From Novosphingobium sp. Gsoil 351 (lineage in GTDB: Bacteria; Pseudomonadota; Alphaproteobacteria; Sphingomonadales; Sphingomonadaceae), in NCBI RefSeq assembly GCF_009707465.1, contig NZ_CP046120.1, positions 2,323,501 to 2,387,500 on the forward strand: a stretch of DNA of 64,000 nt. Direction: 5' to 3'. Shown here piece by piece: positions 16,301-24,207 of the stretch (positions are counted from its first letter, which is position 1; every line of letters starts with the position of its first letter). The notes under the pieces were generated by a model that was not told the origin of the DNA, searched no databases, and saw only the letters and a program-made list of their open reading frames with translations. A program made the position numbers and the translations under genes.

Positions 16301-17443
16301 GGCGATGACCCGCTCGGCCATCGCCGGACTGTGATAGGCGAGCCAAGCATGCAGGCCGCGTAGACTCGCCGGCACGCCGCCGCTGCCATGGAATTGCGCC
16401 AGTACACGCCGCTGCGCGCGCGGTGTTGCAGCCTGTTGTGCGAGCCAGCGCGAGCCGAGAAATTCTGCGATGACGCGGTGGATCGGCTTGGCTCGCGACA
16501 GGCCGATGCTGTGGAACAGTTTGGAGGTAAAGATCGACCGCGCGGATTTCGCATTGGGTAGAATCTCCAAATCGGCAATCCGAATATCACCTTGCTGGAC
16601 CTGCGCTGCGCCCGCCGCACTGGCGGCCTCGGCGCCGCCGAACAACAGGCCGGCGGCAATCGCCCCGGCGGCATCGAGTGCCTCGTCCTGGGTGAGCTGG
16701 GCCAAGCCCTCGTCCTGCCGATCGGGATCATGCTCGGGCCAGATCAAAGTGCAGACGCGCTCGAACAGGGCCGCACGTGTCGCCGGCAACTGTGTGTCGG
16801 CTTCGGCCACGCGCCCCATCAGACCCAGCGTCAGCGGGTTGCGGTACAGCTCTTCTAGGCTGTGGTCTGTGAGATGGCCTAGAACGTGATCCGCATCCAC
16901 GCTTGGATGTTGTGCGAGGAGAAATGCGCGCGCCTCGACGCCATCGAATGGTTCAAGCGTCAGGATTCTCGGATCGGCACCGTAGAGTTGACGCAGGTTC
17001 GTCACGCTGCGGGACTGCCATTCGCGCGAGCGGCACGAGAGGATAAATGGCGGTGAATCCGCTTCTTCGAGCTGCGCCAGAATGGCGTCAACCGCGTCGC
17101 CCTCGCGCCGCGACATCGCCTCGTCCAGGCCGTCGATCAGCACCGGCTTACCCGCTGGGACCAGTTTGGCCGGGCTTTTGGCGTTGATGAACCGGATTGC
17201 AGTGACTGGTTCGATACCGAGCCGCCGCCCGACCTCGCGTATCAGCTCGCTCTTGCCCATGCCAGGCTCGCCGAGAATTACCCTATTACCGCCAAGCGCA
17301 AGAAGTCCGACTTCATCAACTTGATTATCGAGGATGGAGAGATCGCTAAGCGTGAGCCGGCGGGGAAAATAGACCGGAGCCGGCGACGAGCTGGTGTCTT
17401 GATCGTGCGTCGTCGCAAACGCAGGCGAAGTCTCAGTTTCCAT
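13352..17443 (-). CDS. STAND/NACHT-like NTPase with C-terminal PD-(D/E)XK-like domain, candidate anti-phage protein
   Basis: A 1363-residue protein if started at ATG 17443 (METETSPAFATT); earlier starts to 17626 would overlap the divergent gene at 17611. Walker A is GEPGMGKSELI at about residues 58-68 and Walker B is VLIDGLDEA at about 101-109, followed by ILSCRSREW, typical of signal-transducing P-loop NTPases. A very long helical region (about 300-1200) looks like HEAT/TPR-type repeats. Near residue 1254 comes RADLAFARG, then LPVEVKGQW, giving the D...ExK spacing of a PD-(D/E)XK nuclease core, and IYCVLWFGD as a following strand. The architecture resembles STAND defence proteins with a nuclease effector, here at the C-terminus. 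It sits in an island with a serine recombinase. Function is inferred. Confidence 0.7.
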   Translation of the reverse strand: METETSPAFATTHDQDTSSSPAPVYFPRRLTLSDLSILDNQVDEVGLLALGGNRVILGEPGMGKSELIREVGRRLGIEPVTAIRFINAKSPAKLVPAGKPVLIDGLDEAMSRREGDAVDAILAQLEEADSPPFILSCRSREWQSRSVTNLRQLYGADPRILTLEPFDGVEARAFLLAQHPSVDADHVLGHLTDHSLEELYRNPLTLGLMGRVAEADTQLPATRAALFERVCTLIWPEHDPDRQDEGLAQLTQDEALDAAGAIAAGLLFGGAEAASAAGAAQVQQGDIRIADLEILPNAKSARSIFTSKLFHSIGLSRAKPIHRVIAEFLGSRWLAQQAATPRAQRRVLAQFHGSGGVPASLRGLHAWLAYHSPAMAERVIAEDPYGVLRYGETAALTPHFADVLFEELCNLAEDDPYFRAADWDSKTAAGLMIPALKPKIDAIITSAASSAHLRSLLIEGLEGTPLAAELADTLEAIVLSPGRFYRERDDAADALLPHRDRAWWRGTIGELTNQGGDDAPRLARQLIQHIDADVSDELIVATLFAEMGVTSCPLPRREGRRAHTVRSYDRLIHAIPSKRLVGVLDLIAEHAELLHDGDWENAGEVADIVASLIIRAIDEGVIGTAEAPSLWRWLATIEQAHRYHRDVQQALAAQLGAQDELRRAVQTHVLANDRRKESLWVTELYLHRRLVGLTARSDDIVYALDRLAQGDNKNPDRRQDWQDLVRMAWGPDGLDPGVRASAEEFRRGDKPLADFLRKLENPKKPAWKVRQENEAAKRERKRKVAFETARRELDKVRNDLRAGKLSAILPSAQAYLDRFHDLPSELPPSQRLATWIGPDLRDDALVGFEAVLHRTDLPTPNEIADGFARGTVYNFSFPIMAGLYERIRGGKGIADLPDPLKQSALLLSHDDYGWNLDKEKEALRVALEAEVIPTPEERQAFARLWIEPALTAGNEHVAGLYKLAHDPDWQGTGAALGAGWLAAFPAVPESVEAELVDCLTYGGALDALRDVAEARAGAVFGNFDHMLSWLAIDVLVRFEVVRSDLSNIGTEYPDFIWFLRNRLQFERRGGMLPLSVTQAEWIITEFRGQWPHVVLEGTGSGNTNDYDATDFLRSLINRIAGDTSVEAAEAMARLVAGPNDSYAELIRHMAAEQRQKRAEEDFSTLAPGDLAALLDDGPPGNIEDLKALIREEMDVAQLKLIGDDIDSVVDFWTDAGIPRGENRCRDRLAAMIGPELARYDIQRITEADMPQTKRADLAFARGKMQLPVEVKGQWHNDVWDAATGQLDVQYLIDWRSEQRGIYCVLWFGDLPSSTNRRLKAHPLGLAAPQSASEMRTMLIDRITEARRALIDVVVLDLAAGRPN

Positions 17444-17610
17444 CCGCGCAAACATCTCCCGGCTTGCAACGACCATAGGGGCTGGGTGCGGTGATGTCAG
17501 CTTTCGGGATCGACCAATCATTGTTGGAATGACAAAAACGAGGCGCAAACCGGCCAGTCTGAAAAAGCTCCGTATCGACTTCTTTCCGGTGGCGGGCATG
17601 TACGGCCGAC

Positions 17611-17835
17611 ATGGCGAGCAGCGCACACCTCGAAATCCACGGTTTGATTGCAGCGCTGGTCCTTGAGGCCGGGCGGATCATGGAAGACGAGAGCCCACCG
17701 CTGGCCATGATCCTGCCAACGTCGGGCCCTGAGCTTATCGTTCGCTTGGCGGCGGCTCGCCGCGCAGGCGAGGACATCGCAGCTCTGGCTGCCGCTGCCG
17801 AAGTGATCGCACGGCGCGCATTGGCAGAAACCTAG
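17611..17835 (+). CDS. Small hypothetical protein upstream of the recombinase cassette
   Basis: A 74-residue helical protein (MASSAHLEIHGLIAALVLEAGRIM ... AAAAEVIARRALAE). No domain is recognised. It is divergent from the STAND NTPase gene with 167 bases between, and precedes the DUF3489-DUF2924-recombinase genes on the same strand. I have an impression of similar small proteins in sphingomonad mobile regions but cannot name a family. No strong ribosome binding site is seen, so confidence is moderate. Confidence 0.5.
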   Translation: MASSAHLEIHGLIAALVLEAGRIMEDESPPLAMILPTSGPELIVRLAAARRAGEDIAALAAAAEVIARRALAET

Positions 17836-17998
17836 CCTCACTGCTCAAAGTTCATTCGACTTCGGCGGCACCGCAAGCATTGGTGTCATCACTGAATCGC
17901 AGCCGGCTAGACTGGCTGCCACCCCGACGAGCTCATCGGTCGGGGGTGTGGGTGGTGGAAGCAGCAATTCCCAGCTGCTTCGCAATGGAGAACCACCC

Positions 17999-18364
17999 AT
18001 GACCGAGGCTACCACGACGATCGAACCGGCTAGCGCTGACAAGCCCGCGCCCCGTTCAGCCACGCGCCGCATGGCGCGCGAACCGAACCTGCCTCAGCAG
18101 ACCGCGACTGCGAGCGCGGAGACTGAGGCCAAGGCCCAGCCGCCCTCGGAGCCGAAAGAACCCCGCGGCCCGAGCAAGATCGCCTCGGTGATCGCGCTGC
18201 TCGAGCGAGACCAGGGCGCAATACTAGCCGAGTTGGTCGAGGCAACCGGTTGGCTGCCGCATACGACCCGCGCCGCGCTTACCGGCCTCAAGAAGAAGGG
18301 CCACACCATCGCCAAGGACAAGCGCGGCGATGTGACCTGCTACCACATCGGCAAGGCCGCCTGA
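17999..18364 (+). CDS. DUF3489 domain protein
   Basis: A 121-residue protein starting at ATG 17999 with GGAG nine bases upstream. The first half is low-complexity and rich in A, P, E and T. The second half is a winged-helix-like domain typical of DUF3489: SKIASVIALLERDQGAILAELVEATGWLPHTTRAALTGLKKKGHTI, quoted here only to show that a helix-turn-helix with GWLPHTTRAAL is present. Its stop codon overlaps the start of the next gene (TGATG at 18362-18366). DUF3489, DUF2924 and a recombinase occur together as a cassette in many alphaproteobacteria, so it probably serves the mobile element, perhaps as a DNA-binding accessory or regulator. Confidence 0.8.
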   Translation: MTEATTTIEPASADKPAPRSATRRMAREPNLPQQTATASAETEAKAQPPSEPKEPRGPSKIASVIALLERDQGAILAELVEATGWLPHTTRAALTGLKKKGHTIAKDKRGDVTCYHIGKAA

Positions 18365-18797
18365 TGGGCCGCCGACGCGATAGCATCGAGCCGAACCTGA
18401 CTGCGCTGGCGACGATGTCGCTGGCGCAGCTGCGCGATCATTGGACGACCAGCGATCGAACATTGCCCCCTAATCTGCCCACACCGCTGCTGCGCCGCTT
18501 ACTGGCCCAGCGGTTGCAGGAACGCCGGTTCGGGGCGCTTCCCTCACTCGTCGCGCGAGAGTTGGAACGGGTTTCTCAGGGAGAGCCAGCCGGGGGTCCG
18601 CTCGACCTTCGGTCCATCTCACCCCAGGGGCGCGGCTTGTGCGCGAATGGAACGGTCAGACGATCGCCGTCGAAGTCCGCGAAGACGGTTTCTGGTGGAA
18701 GGATCGCCTGTGGCGCTCGCTCAGCGAGATAGCGAACGAGGTCACCGGCACGCACTGGTCGGGGCCGCGGTTCTTTGGGCTGAGCGGTCGTGGCTGA
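18364..18797 (+). CDS. DUF2924 domain protein, frameshifted as given
   Basis: Starts at ATG 18364, overlapping the DUF3489 stop, and begins MGRRRDSIEPNLTALATMSL. The first frame keeps the DUF2924 N-terminal part (LAQLRDHW, LLRRLLAQRLQERRFG) up to about 18590. The conserved C-terminal part (LTPGARLVREWNG, WRSLSEIANEVTGTHWSGPRFFGL) lies in another frame and ends at 18797 inside the recombinase start. A run of five G at 18592-18596 marks the junction; six G would give PAGGSARPSVHLTPGARL in one frame. So this is either a homopolymer error or a true frameshift. DUF2924 proteins accompany phage-like large serine recombinases; function unknown. Confidence 0.7.
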
Positions 18798-20475
18798 GAG
18801 GAAGCTGCGCTGCGCGGTCTACACCCGCAAATCGACGGAGGATGGTCTCGAACAGGAGTTCAACAGTCTCGACGCCCAATACGAGGCCTGCGCTGCCTAT
18901 GCAGTCAGCCAGCGGCACGAAGGCTGGGTCCTGAACCCCGAGCGCTACGATGACGGCGGTTTCTCGGGCGGAAACATGGAACGACCGGGCATGAAGCGGC
19001 TGCTAGCCGATGTCACCGCGGGCAAGGTCGATATCATCCTACTCTACAAGATCGACCGGCTGACCCGCAGCCTCGCCGACTTCGCCAAGATCGTCGAAGT
19101 ACTCGATAAGGCCGGCGCCAGCTTCGTGTCGATCACCCAATCGTTCAACACCACCACCAGCATGGGTCGCCTGACGCTCAACATGCTGCTCAGCTTCGCC
19201 CAGTTCGAGCGCGAGGTCACAGGCGAGCGTATCCGCGACAAGATTGCGGCGTCCAAGCGCAAGGGCATGTGGATGGGTGGCCCGGTTCCGTTGGGCTACC
19301 GCGTCGAGAACCGGAAGCTGGTCGTTGACGAGGTGGAGGCCGATCTTGTCCGTCATATCATGCAGCGGTATTTGGAAGTTGGCTCGGTGGTCGAGCTAGC
19401 CGACGAGCTCAACCGCCAGGGACACCGCACCAAAGTTCAGAACCAGACCAGCGGTCCGCATCGCGGCGGCTGCATATTCCGGCGTGGGACCCTTTACCAT
19501 CTCCTTCGCAATCGCGCTTACCAGGGCATGATCGTTCACAAGGGAGAGGCTTTCCCCGGCGAGCATGAAGCAATCGTCTCTGAAGCACTGTGGAATGACG
19601 TGCAGTGCATGTTCGCCGAGCGCGTGCAGGGTCACGCCCGACGCATCAAAGCGAAGCAGCCCAGCTTGCTGGTTGGCAAGGTGTTCGACGGTGAGGGGAG
19701 GGCAATGACCCCGAGCCATGCGACCAAGCCGGGCCGGCGCTATCGCTACTATATCACCCGTCCCGACCTGCTCGATGGTTCTCCGGCCTGGCGCGTCTCT
19801 GCGCATGACATCGAGAAGCTGGTAAGTGACCGCTTGGCCGAACTCCTCGTCGATCAGCAGATGCTATGTTCCCTAGTGAGCAATGACGACGAACATGCAC
19901 AACGAGTTCACTCACTGATCGCCGCAGGCGATATAGCAGCTGCCGCCATGCGCAGCGGTTCGGTCGCCGCACGCATTCGGTTGGTAGAGATGCTTGTCGA
20001 GCGAATCGTGCTTGCAGACGACAGAGTGGAAATAGCGGTCAGCTCGGCCAAGCTACTCACAGCCCTCGGTTCCAGCGATGAAGGCTCGGCGCATGGTCGG
20101 ACTTTGACTCTTACATGCGCAGCGACCCGCGTGCGCCGCGGGCACCAGGTGCGGTTGGTCATTCCGGCTGCAGCGGACGCAAATCTCGTTCCTCGCATCC
20201 GCGATGAGAAGCTGGTTGCTCTGGTTGCCGAGGCTCACGCCGCTCGAAAGCTCGTCCTGGCCAATTCTGAGCAGTCGCTCGCGAGCGTCGCGTCGGCTGC
20301 CAACCGCTGCCGCACGCGCCTGACCAAGCTGGCTGGCTTGGCATGCCTCGCGCCCGACATTGTCACGGCAATTTTAGAGGGACGTCAGCCATTGTCGCTG
20401 ACCAACCGCTCGTTGCTGGCCACCGATCTGCCGCTCGACTGGGCCGCGCAGCGCGAAGCACTCGGGTTCTCCTGA
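18790..20475 (+). CDS. Large serine recombinase (recombinase family protein)
   Basis: A 561-residue site-specific recombinase starting at GTG 18790, which overlaps the end of the DUF2924 gene. The resolvase catalytic domain is at residues 4-150: catalytic Ser in YTRKSTEDG, then YDDGGFSGGNMERPG, ILLYKIDRLTRSL and the conserved arginines near FEREVTGERIRDKI. A Recombinase domain follows (about 160-280; GTLYHLLRNRAYQG), then a zinc-ribbon-like region and a coiled-coil-like C-terminus. It probably integrates and excises the surrounding island. It ends 189 bases from the 3' end of a tRNA-Leu gene. Confidence 0.9.
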   Translation: MAERKLRCAVYTRKSTEDGLEQEFNSLDAQYEACAAYAVSQRHEGWVLNPERYDDGGFSGGNMERPGMKRLLADVTAGKVDIILLYKIDRLTRSLADFAKIVEVLDKAGASFVSITQSFNTTTSMGRLTLNMLLSFAQFEREVTGERIRDKIAASKRKGMWMGGPVPLGYRVENRKLVVDEVEADLVRHIMQRYLEVGSVVELADELNRQGHRTKVQNQTSGPHRGGCIFRRGTLYHLLRNRAYQGMIVHKGEAFPGEHEAIVSEALWNDVQCMFAERVQGHARRIKAKQPSLLVGKVFDGEGRAMTPSHATKPGRRYRYYITRPDLLDGSPAWRVSAHDIEKLVSDRLAELLVDQQMLCSLVSNDDEHAQRVHSLIAAGDIAAAAMRSGSVAARIRLVEMLVERIVLADDRVEIAVSSAKLLTALGSSDEGSAHGRTLTLTCAATRVRRGHQVRLVIPAAADANLVPRIRDEKLVALVAEAHAARKLVLANSEQSLASVASAANRCRTRLTKLAGLACLAPDIVTAILEGRQPLSLTNRSLLATDLPLDWAAQREALGFS

Positions 20476-20636
20476 GCGCAATCCCACTGCAGTCACAAAC
20501 TTTGGAGCAGAGACGGCGCGGAAATGGCCGCCTGTTGTTGGCGTCAAGGCTGCCATCTCTGACTGCATTCCACAAATGCACGGAGAGGAAATGGCGCGGA
20601 CCTGCGCCACAAACTGCGTGAACTTGGAAGTGAGCC

Positions 20637-20659
20637 TCCTGGAGTGAGGAGTTCCAGGA
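20637..20659. repeat. Short inverted repeat next to the tRNA-Leu 3' end
   Basis: TCCTGGA at 20637-20643 and TCCAGGA at 20653-20659 form a seven-base inverted repeat, five bases downstream of the tRNA-Leu gene. It has no T run in the direction of tRNA transcription. It could aid termination or be part of a recombination site. Confidence 0.35.
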
Positions 20660-20664
20660 CTGTG

Positions 20665-20751
20665 TGGTGCGGTCGAGAAGACTCGAACTTCCACGGGCTT
20701 TCGCCCACAACGACCTCAACGTTGCGCGTCTACCAGTTCCGCCACGACCGC
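20665..20751 (-). tRNA. tRNA-Leu (anticodon GAG)
   Basis: Read on the minus strand this is an 87-nt class II tRNA. The acceptor stem is GCGGTCG pairing with CGACCGC. The D-arm is GGAACTGGTAGACGC, the anticodon stem-loop is CAACG TTGAGGT CGTTG with anticodon GAG (reads CUC), and a long variable arm and a T-arm with TTCGAGT follow. The 3' CCA is encoded (20665-20667). The class, the long variable arm and the anticodon identify it as leucine. Its 3' end faces the recombinase-bearing island, an arrangement typical of tRNA-linked insertions. Confidence 0.95.
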
Positions 20752-20880
20752 ACATCGAACAGGACCCAGCCGAGGTTGATCGGCAATTTTGGCGGGCCCC
20801 CGGTAGGTAGGAGCGGGCGCTTAGCAGGGGGGTTCAGGGGTGGCAAGAGAGTCTTGGAAGGTGCGCCATCGGGCGAAAAC

Positions 20881-21705
20881 CTAGGGCTTCCATCCGATCT
20901 CGGCGACTTTCGCCGAACGCGGGACATCGGTCACCGCTTCGTTGATCGTCACGCTCTCGCCTGGAGCCAGGGCTGCCTTCGGCGCGCGGACTTCCCAAGT
21001 GTAGACGATCCGGTCCTTGCCATCGCGCAGCACGATCAGGATCGCGGGGACGTTGCGGGTTTCCTGGCCGACGTTGGTGACGGTACCGCTCGCGCCGAAG
21101 AACTCGGTGCCGTTGGGCAAGGTGCGCCGATCCTGGCGTTCGGACGGGAATTCGAGCACCAGGTCGGGTTCGGCCGAGCCGAATGTAGGGCGCGAGATCG
21201 GCACCCAATCGGGCACCCCCCACACGCTGACCGCGCCGATCAGCGCCGCGACGAGCAGGGCAAAGGCGACCGCCGCGGCGGTCCACAGCTTTGCCGGGTT
21301 GCGGCGAGGGCGGAACGGCGGTTCGTGCGCGAAGCTGGAGGGCGAGTCCTGATAGACGACGTCGATCTCGTCCCGCTGGGTCTCGGCGAAGGCGGGTACT
21401 TCGGCAGGTGGCGGCGGCGGTTCGGCCCAGGTCGTGTCGGATAGGTCGGGTTCGGGTTCGGGCGCCGGGTCGGCTTCCGGTGCGGGCGACGCAGGTGCAG
21501 GGCGGGGATCGAACTGGGTGGGCTGCCGATCGACGGGCTGGGCCTGCTCGACCGGGGCGGGCGAGGGCGTTGGCCGCTCCACCGCCGGGCCGTCCTGAAA
21601 CCAGCTATGGCGGCATTTGGCGCAACGCACCGTTCGCCCATCGACGCCGATTGCGCTGTCGGGCACGACATAGCGCGTCGCGCAGGCGGGACAGGCGATG
21701 ATCAC
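20881..21705 (-). CDS. MJ0042-type zinc-ribbon membrane protein
   Basis: A 274-residue protein. The N-terminus is an MJ0042-family zinc ribbon with two CxxC pairs: CPACATRYVVPD and RCAKCRHSWF. A proline-, alanine- and glutamate-rich linker follows (about 45-130), then one transmembrane segment near residues 138-165 (LWTAAAVAFALLVAALIGAVSVWG). The C-terminal domain (about 180-274; GTVTNVGQETRNVPAILIVLRD) is similar to the DUF3426-like beta-sandwich seen in such proteins. It is divergent from ftsE, a common arrangement in sphingomonads. The function is unknown; an envelope role is plausible. Confidence 0.75.
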   Translation of the reverse strand: MIIACPACATRYVVPDSAIGVDGRTVRCAKCRHSWFQDGPAVERPTPSPAPVEQAQPVDRQPTQFDPRPAPASPAPEADPAPEPEPDLSDTTWAEPPPPPAEVPAFAETQRDEIDVVYQDSPSSFAHEPPFRPRRNPAKLWTAAAVAFALLVAALIGAVSVWGVPDWVPISRPTFGSAEPDLVLEFPSERQDRRTLPNGTEFFGASGTVTNVGQETRNVPAILIVLRDGKDRIVYTWEVRAPKAALAPGESVTINEAVTDVPRSAKVAEIGWKP

Positions 21706-21959
21706 GGCCCCGGGTAAAGCACGCGGCGGCGGCGGCGAGCAAGGGCTGCAACCCCAACCAGGTGTTGCGACGGCCTTTTTTCCACATCGATTGCTGGTAT
21801 AGGGGCAAGCTTATCCAGCTCGAGCGGCGCCGGTCCGCTCTCCCGCCTGCCGTCCGTCGGTTCATCGAAGCGGGTTGGCTGGAAGGGGGGCAGTCCGGCG
21901 CTGCGTGTTCAAGTCTGTTTCTACGCGATGCTTTGCCACCTGAACCAAGTGCCTGGCCG

Positions 21960-22691
21960 ATGACCGAACCCGAGGCGGAGATCGTCCGGTTCGACAACGT
22001 CGGGCTGCGCTATGGCTCGGACAAGGAAGTGCTCACCGACGTATCGTTTACGCTGTTTCCGGGCACGTTCTACTTCCTCACCGGGGCGAGCGGCGCGGGC
22101 AAGACCTCGCTGCTCAAGCTGCTGTATCTCGCCCAGCGGCCTTCGCGCGGGAAGATTTCGATGTTCGGGACCGACGCGATCACGCTGCCGCGCGAACGAC
22201 TCCCCGGCTTCCGCCGCCGCCTTGGCGTTGTGTTCCAAGACTTTCGCCTGATCCCCCACCTTTCCGCGTTCGACAACGTCGCACTCCCGCTGCGGGTGGC
22301 GGGGGTGGAGGAGGACGACTTGCGCAAGCCGGTCGCCGACATGCTCGAATGGGTCGGGCTGGGCGACCGGAGTCACGCGCGGCCGGCGACGCTTTCGGGC
22401 GGCGAGCAACAACGCGTGGCGATCGCCCGCGCGGTGATCGGACGCCCCGACATGCTCGTCGCCGACGAGCCCACCGGCAACGTCGATCCCGAAATGGCAG
22501 TGAAGCTGCTGCGCCTGTTTGAAGCGCTCAACCGGCTGGGAACGACAGTGGTGGTCGCGACCCACGACGTCCACCTGCTGCGCAAGGTGCCCGAATCGTT
22601 GATCATGCGGCTCGATCGCGGGCGGCTGTCCGATCCCACTGGCGCCTTGCGCTATCCCCCGCGCCGCGCCGGGCTGGTCCCCGCGCGATGA
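21960..22691 (+). CDS. ftsE: Cell division ATP-binding protein FtsE
   Basis: A 243-residue ABC ATPase. Walker A is GASGAGKTS near residue 43, the Q-loop follows in VFQDFRLIPHLSAFDNVALPL (a FtsE-like pattern), the signature is LSGGEQQRVAIARA and Walker B is MLVADEPTGNVDPE. The start at 21960 (MTEPEAEIVRFDNVGLRYG) matches normal FtsE; the frame extends upstream without homology. It overlaps ftsX by four bases. With FtsX it forms the inner-membrane complex that controls peptidoglycan hydrolysis at the division site. Confidence 0.92.
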   Translation: MTEPEAEIVRFDNVGLRYGSDKEVLTDVSFTLFPGTFYFLTGASGAGKTSLLKLLYLAQRPSRGKISMFGTDAITLPRERLPGFRRRLGVVFQDFRLIPHLSAFDNVALPLRVAGVEEDDLRKPVADMLEWVGLGDRSHARPATLSGGEQQRVAIARAVIGRPDMLVADEPTGNVDPEMAVKLLRLFEALNRLGTTVVVATHDVHLLRKVPESLIMRLDRGRLSDPTGALRYPPRRAGLVPAR

Positions 22692-23671
22692 GCAGCCCGG
22701 CCGCCAATTCGCCGACGCCCCCGATTTCATCGACCGTGGCCGGTCGCCTGCGCACTGTGGGTGCGGCGATCTCGGGCCGGTCGGAAACCCAGTTGGTGCC
22801 GCAGACCAGGCTTTCCGGGCCGATGCCGTGGGTGATCGCGATCATGGTGCTGCTGACCGCGATCGCCGCCGCCGCGGGACTGGCGCTGGGCAATCTGGCG
22901 AGCCAGGCCAGCGCCGACCTGTCGGGCGGGATCACCGTGCAGGTGGTCAACGCCGCGCCCGGCGCACGCGCGCGCCAGGCCAACGATGCTCTGGCGGTGC
23001 TGCGCGAGACCCCAGGCGTCGTCCAGGTCCGGCTGGTACCCGCTGCCGAGGTCGATGCCCTGCTCGAACCCTGGCTGGGCACCCGGGTGGCGAGCGGCAA
23101 CGACGAGGCCGTCGCCGATGCCCTGCCGGTGCCCGCGCTGATCGACGCCAGGCTGGCGGGTCCGGCCGACGATACCGCCCTCGGCCGCATCCGCGCGCGG
23201 CTGGCGAATGCCGCTCCCGACGCCCGGGTCGACGCGCAGGCCGGCTGGCTCGAGCCAGTCTTCGCCGCGATTGTCGCGCTGCGCTGGCTGGCGGCCGCGC
23301 TGATCGCTCTGCTCGCGCTGACGACGATCGCCGCGGTCCTGCTGGCCGCGCGGACCGCGCTCGACAGCCATCGCGGGACTATCGAGATCGTCCACATGCT
23401 GGGCGGGACCGACGCCCAGATCGCGCGAGTGTTCCAGCGCAGCATCGCGATCGACGCTGCGGCGGGCGGTGCGCTCGGCCTGGCGCTGGCGGTCGGTATC
23501 GTTCTGTTGCTGGGGCAGCGGTTTGCTGCGCTGGGGTCGGGGCTGGCTGGCGGAGCGGGCCTGGGCTGGGACGACTGGCTGGTGCTTGCGCTGGTTCCGC
23601 TCGCAGGGGTCGCGCTGGCGACGGTGACCGCGCGCGCCGCGGTGCTGCGCGCCCTGCGGCGAATGCTGTAG
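22688..23671 (+). CDS. ftsX: Cell division protein FtsX
   Basis: A 327-residue membrane protein that overlaps ftsE by four bases (ATGA). The first transmembrane segment is near residues 45-70 (WVIAIMVLLTAIAAAAGLALG), followed by an extracytoplasmic domain of about 120 residues, then three membrane segments near 198-222, 245-275 and 290-312. This is the FtsX topology. Characteristic is HMLGGTDAQIARVFQRSIAID in the loop between helices 2 and 3. It pairs with FtsE to activate cell-wall hydrolases during division. Sphingomonad FtsX proteins are divergent in sequence but the context makes the call firm. Confidence 0.9.
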   Translation: MSSPAANSPTPPISSTVAGRLRTVGAAISGRSETQLVPQTRLSGPMPWVIAIMVLLTAIAAAAGLALGNLASQASADLSGGITVQVVNAAPGARARQANDALAVLRETPGVVQVRLVPAAEVDALLEPWLGTRVASGNDEAVADALPVPALIDARLAGPADDTALGRIRARLANAAPDARVDAQAGWLEPVFAAIVALRWLAAALIALLALTTIAAVLLAARTALDSHRGTIEIVHMLGGTDAQIARVFQRSIAIDAAAGGALGLALAVGIVLLLGQRFAALGSGLAGGAGLGWDDWLVLALVPLAGVALATVTARAAVLRALRRML

Positions 23672-23679
23672 GCGACCCC

Positions 23680-24207
23680 ATGCTCCGCCGGCTCGCTTCC
23701 TTCCTGGTGATCGCGTGGGCGCTCGGTTTCGTTTGGTTCGCCGCGATTCCGCCACAGCCGATCGGCGCCGGGCGCAGCGACGCGGCAATCGTTCTGACCG
23801 GGGGCGACGGCCGGATCCAGCGCGCGCTAGCCGTCCTCGGCAAGGGCTGGGTGGACAAGATCCTCGTCGCCGGGGTCGACAGCGAGGTCCGTCCGCGCGA
23901 ATTCGCCGCCGAATACGAGGTGAGCGCGCGGACGATGGCCCGCTGTGTCGCGCTCGATCAGGTTTCGGTCGATACCCGGACCAATGCGCGCGAAGCGGCA
24001 CTCTGGATCGCCGCCAACAAAGTCCGGTCGGTGCGGCTGATCACCAGCGACTGGCACATGCGCCGCGCGGCATGGGAGCTTGCCAAGGCAGCGCCGGACG
24101 TCGAGATCGCCCGCGACGCGGTGCGGACCAAACCCAGCTTCCGCATCCTGTTCATCGAATACCACAAGCTGATCGCCCGCAGGATCGCACATGTCCTCGG
24201 CTACTGA
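23680..24207 (+). CDS. YdcF family protein (DUF218)
   Basis: A 175-residue protein starting MLRRLASFLVIAWALGFVWF, a membrane anchor or signal sequence, followed by a DUF218 domain: AIVLTGGDGRIQRAL, then ILVAGVDSEV, DTRTNAREAALW and LITSDWHMRRAAWELAKA. These are the nucleotide-like-binding strands and the conserved N-T-x-E/R-N region of YdcF/SanA/ElyC-type proteins, linked to envelope integrity. It follows ftsX by eight bases and overlaps the acyltransferase downstream by 17, so it belongs to the ftsEX operon. The exact activity of this member is unknown. Confidence 0.8.
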   Translation: MLRRLASFLVIAWALGFVWFAAIPPQPIGAGRSDAAIVLTGGDGRIQRALAVLGKGWVDKILVAGVDSEVRPREFAAEYEVSARTMARCVALDQVSVDTRTNAREAALWIAANKVRSVRLITSDWHMRRAAWELAKAAPDVEIARDAVRTKPSFRILFIEYHKLIARRIAHVLGY

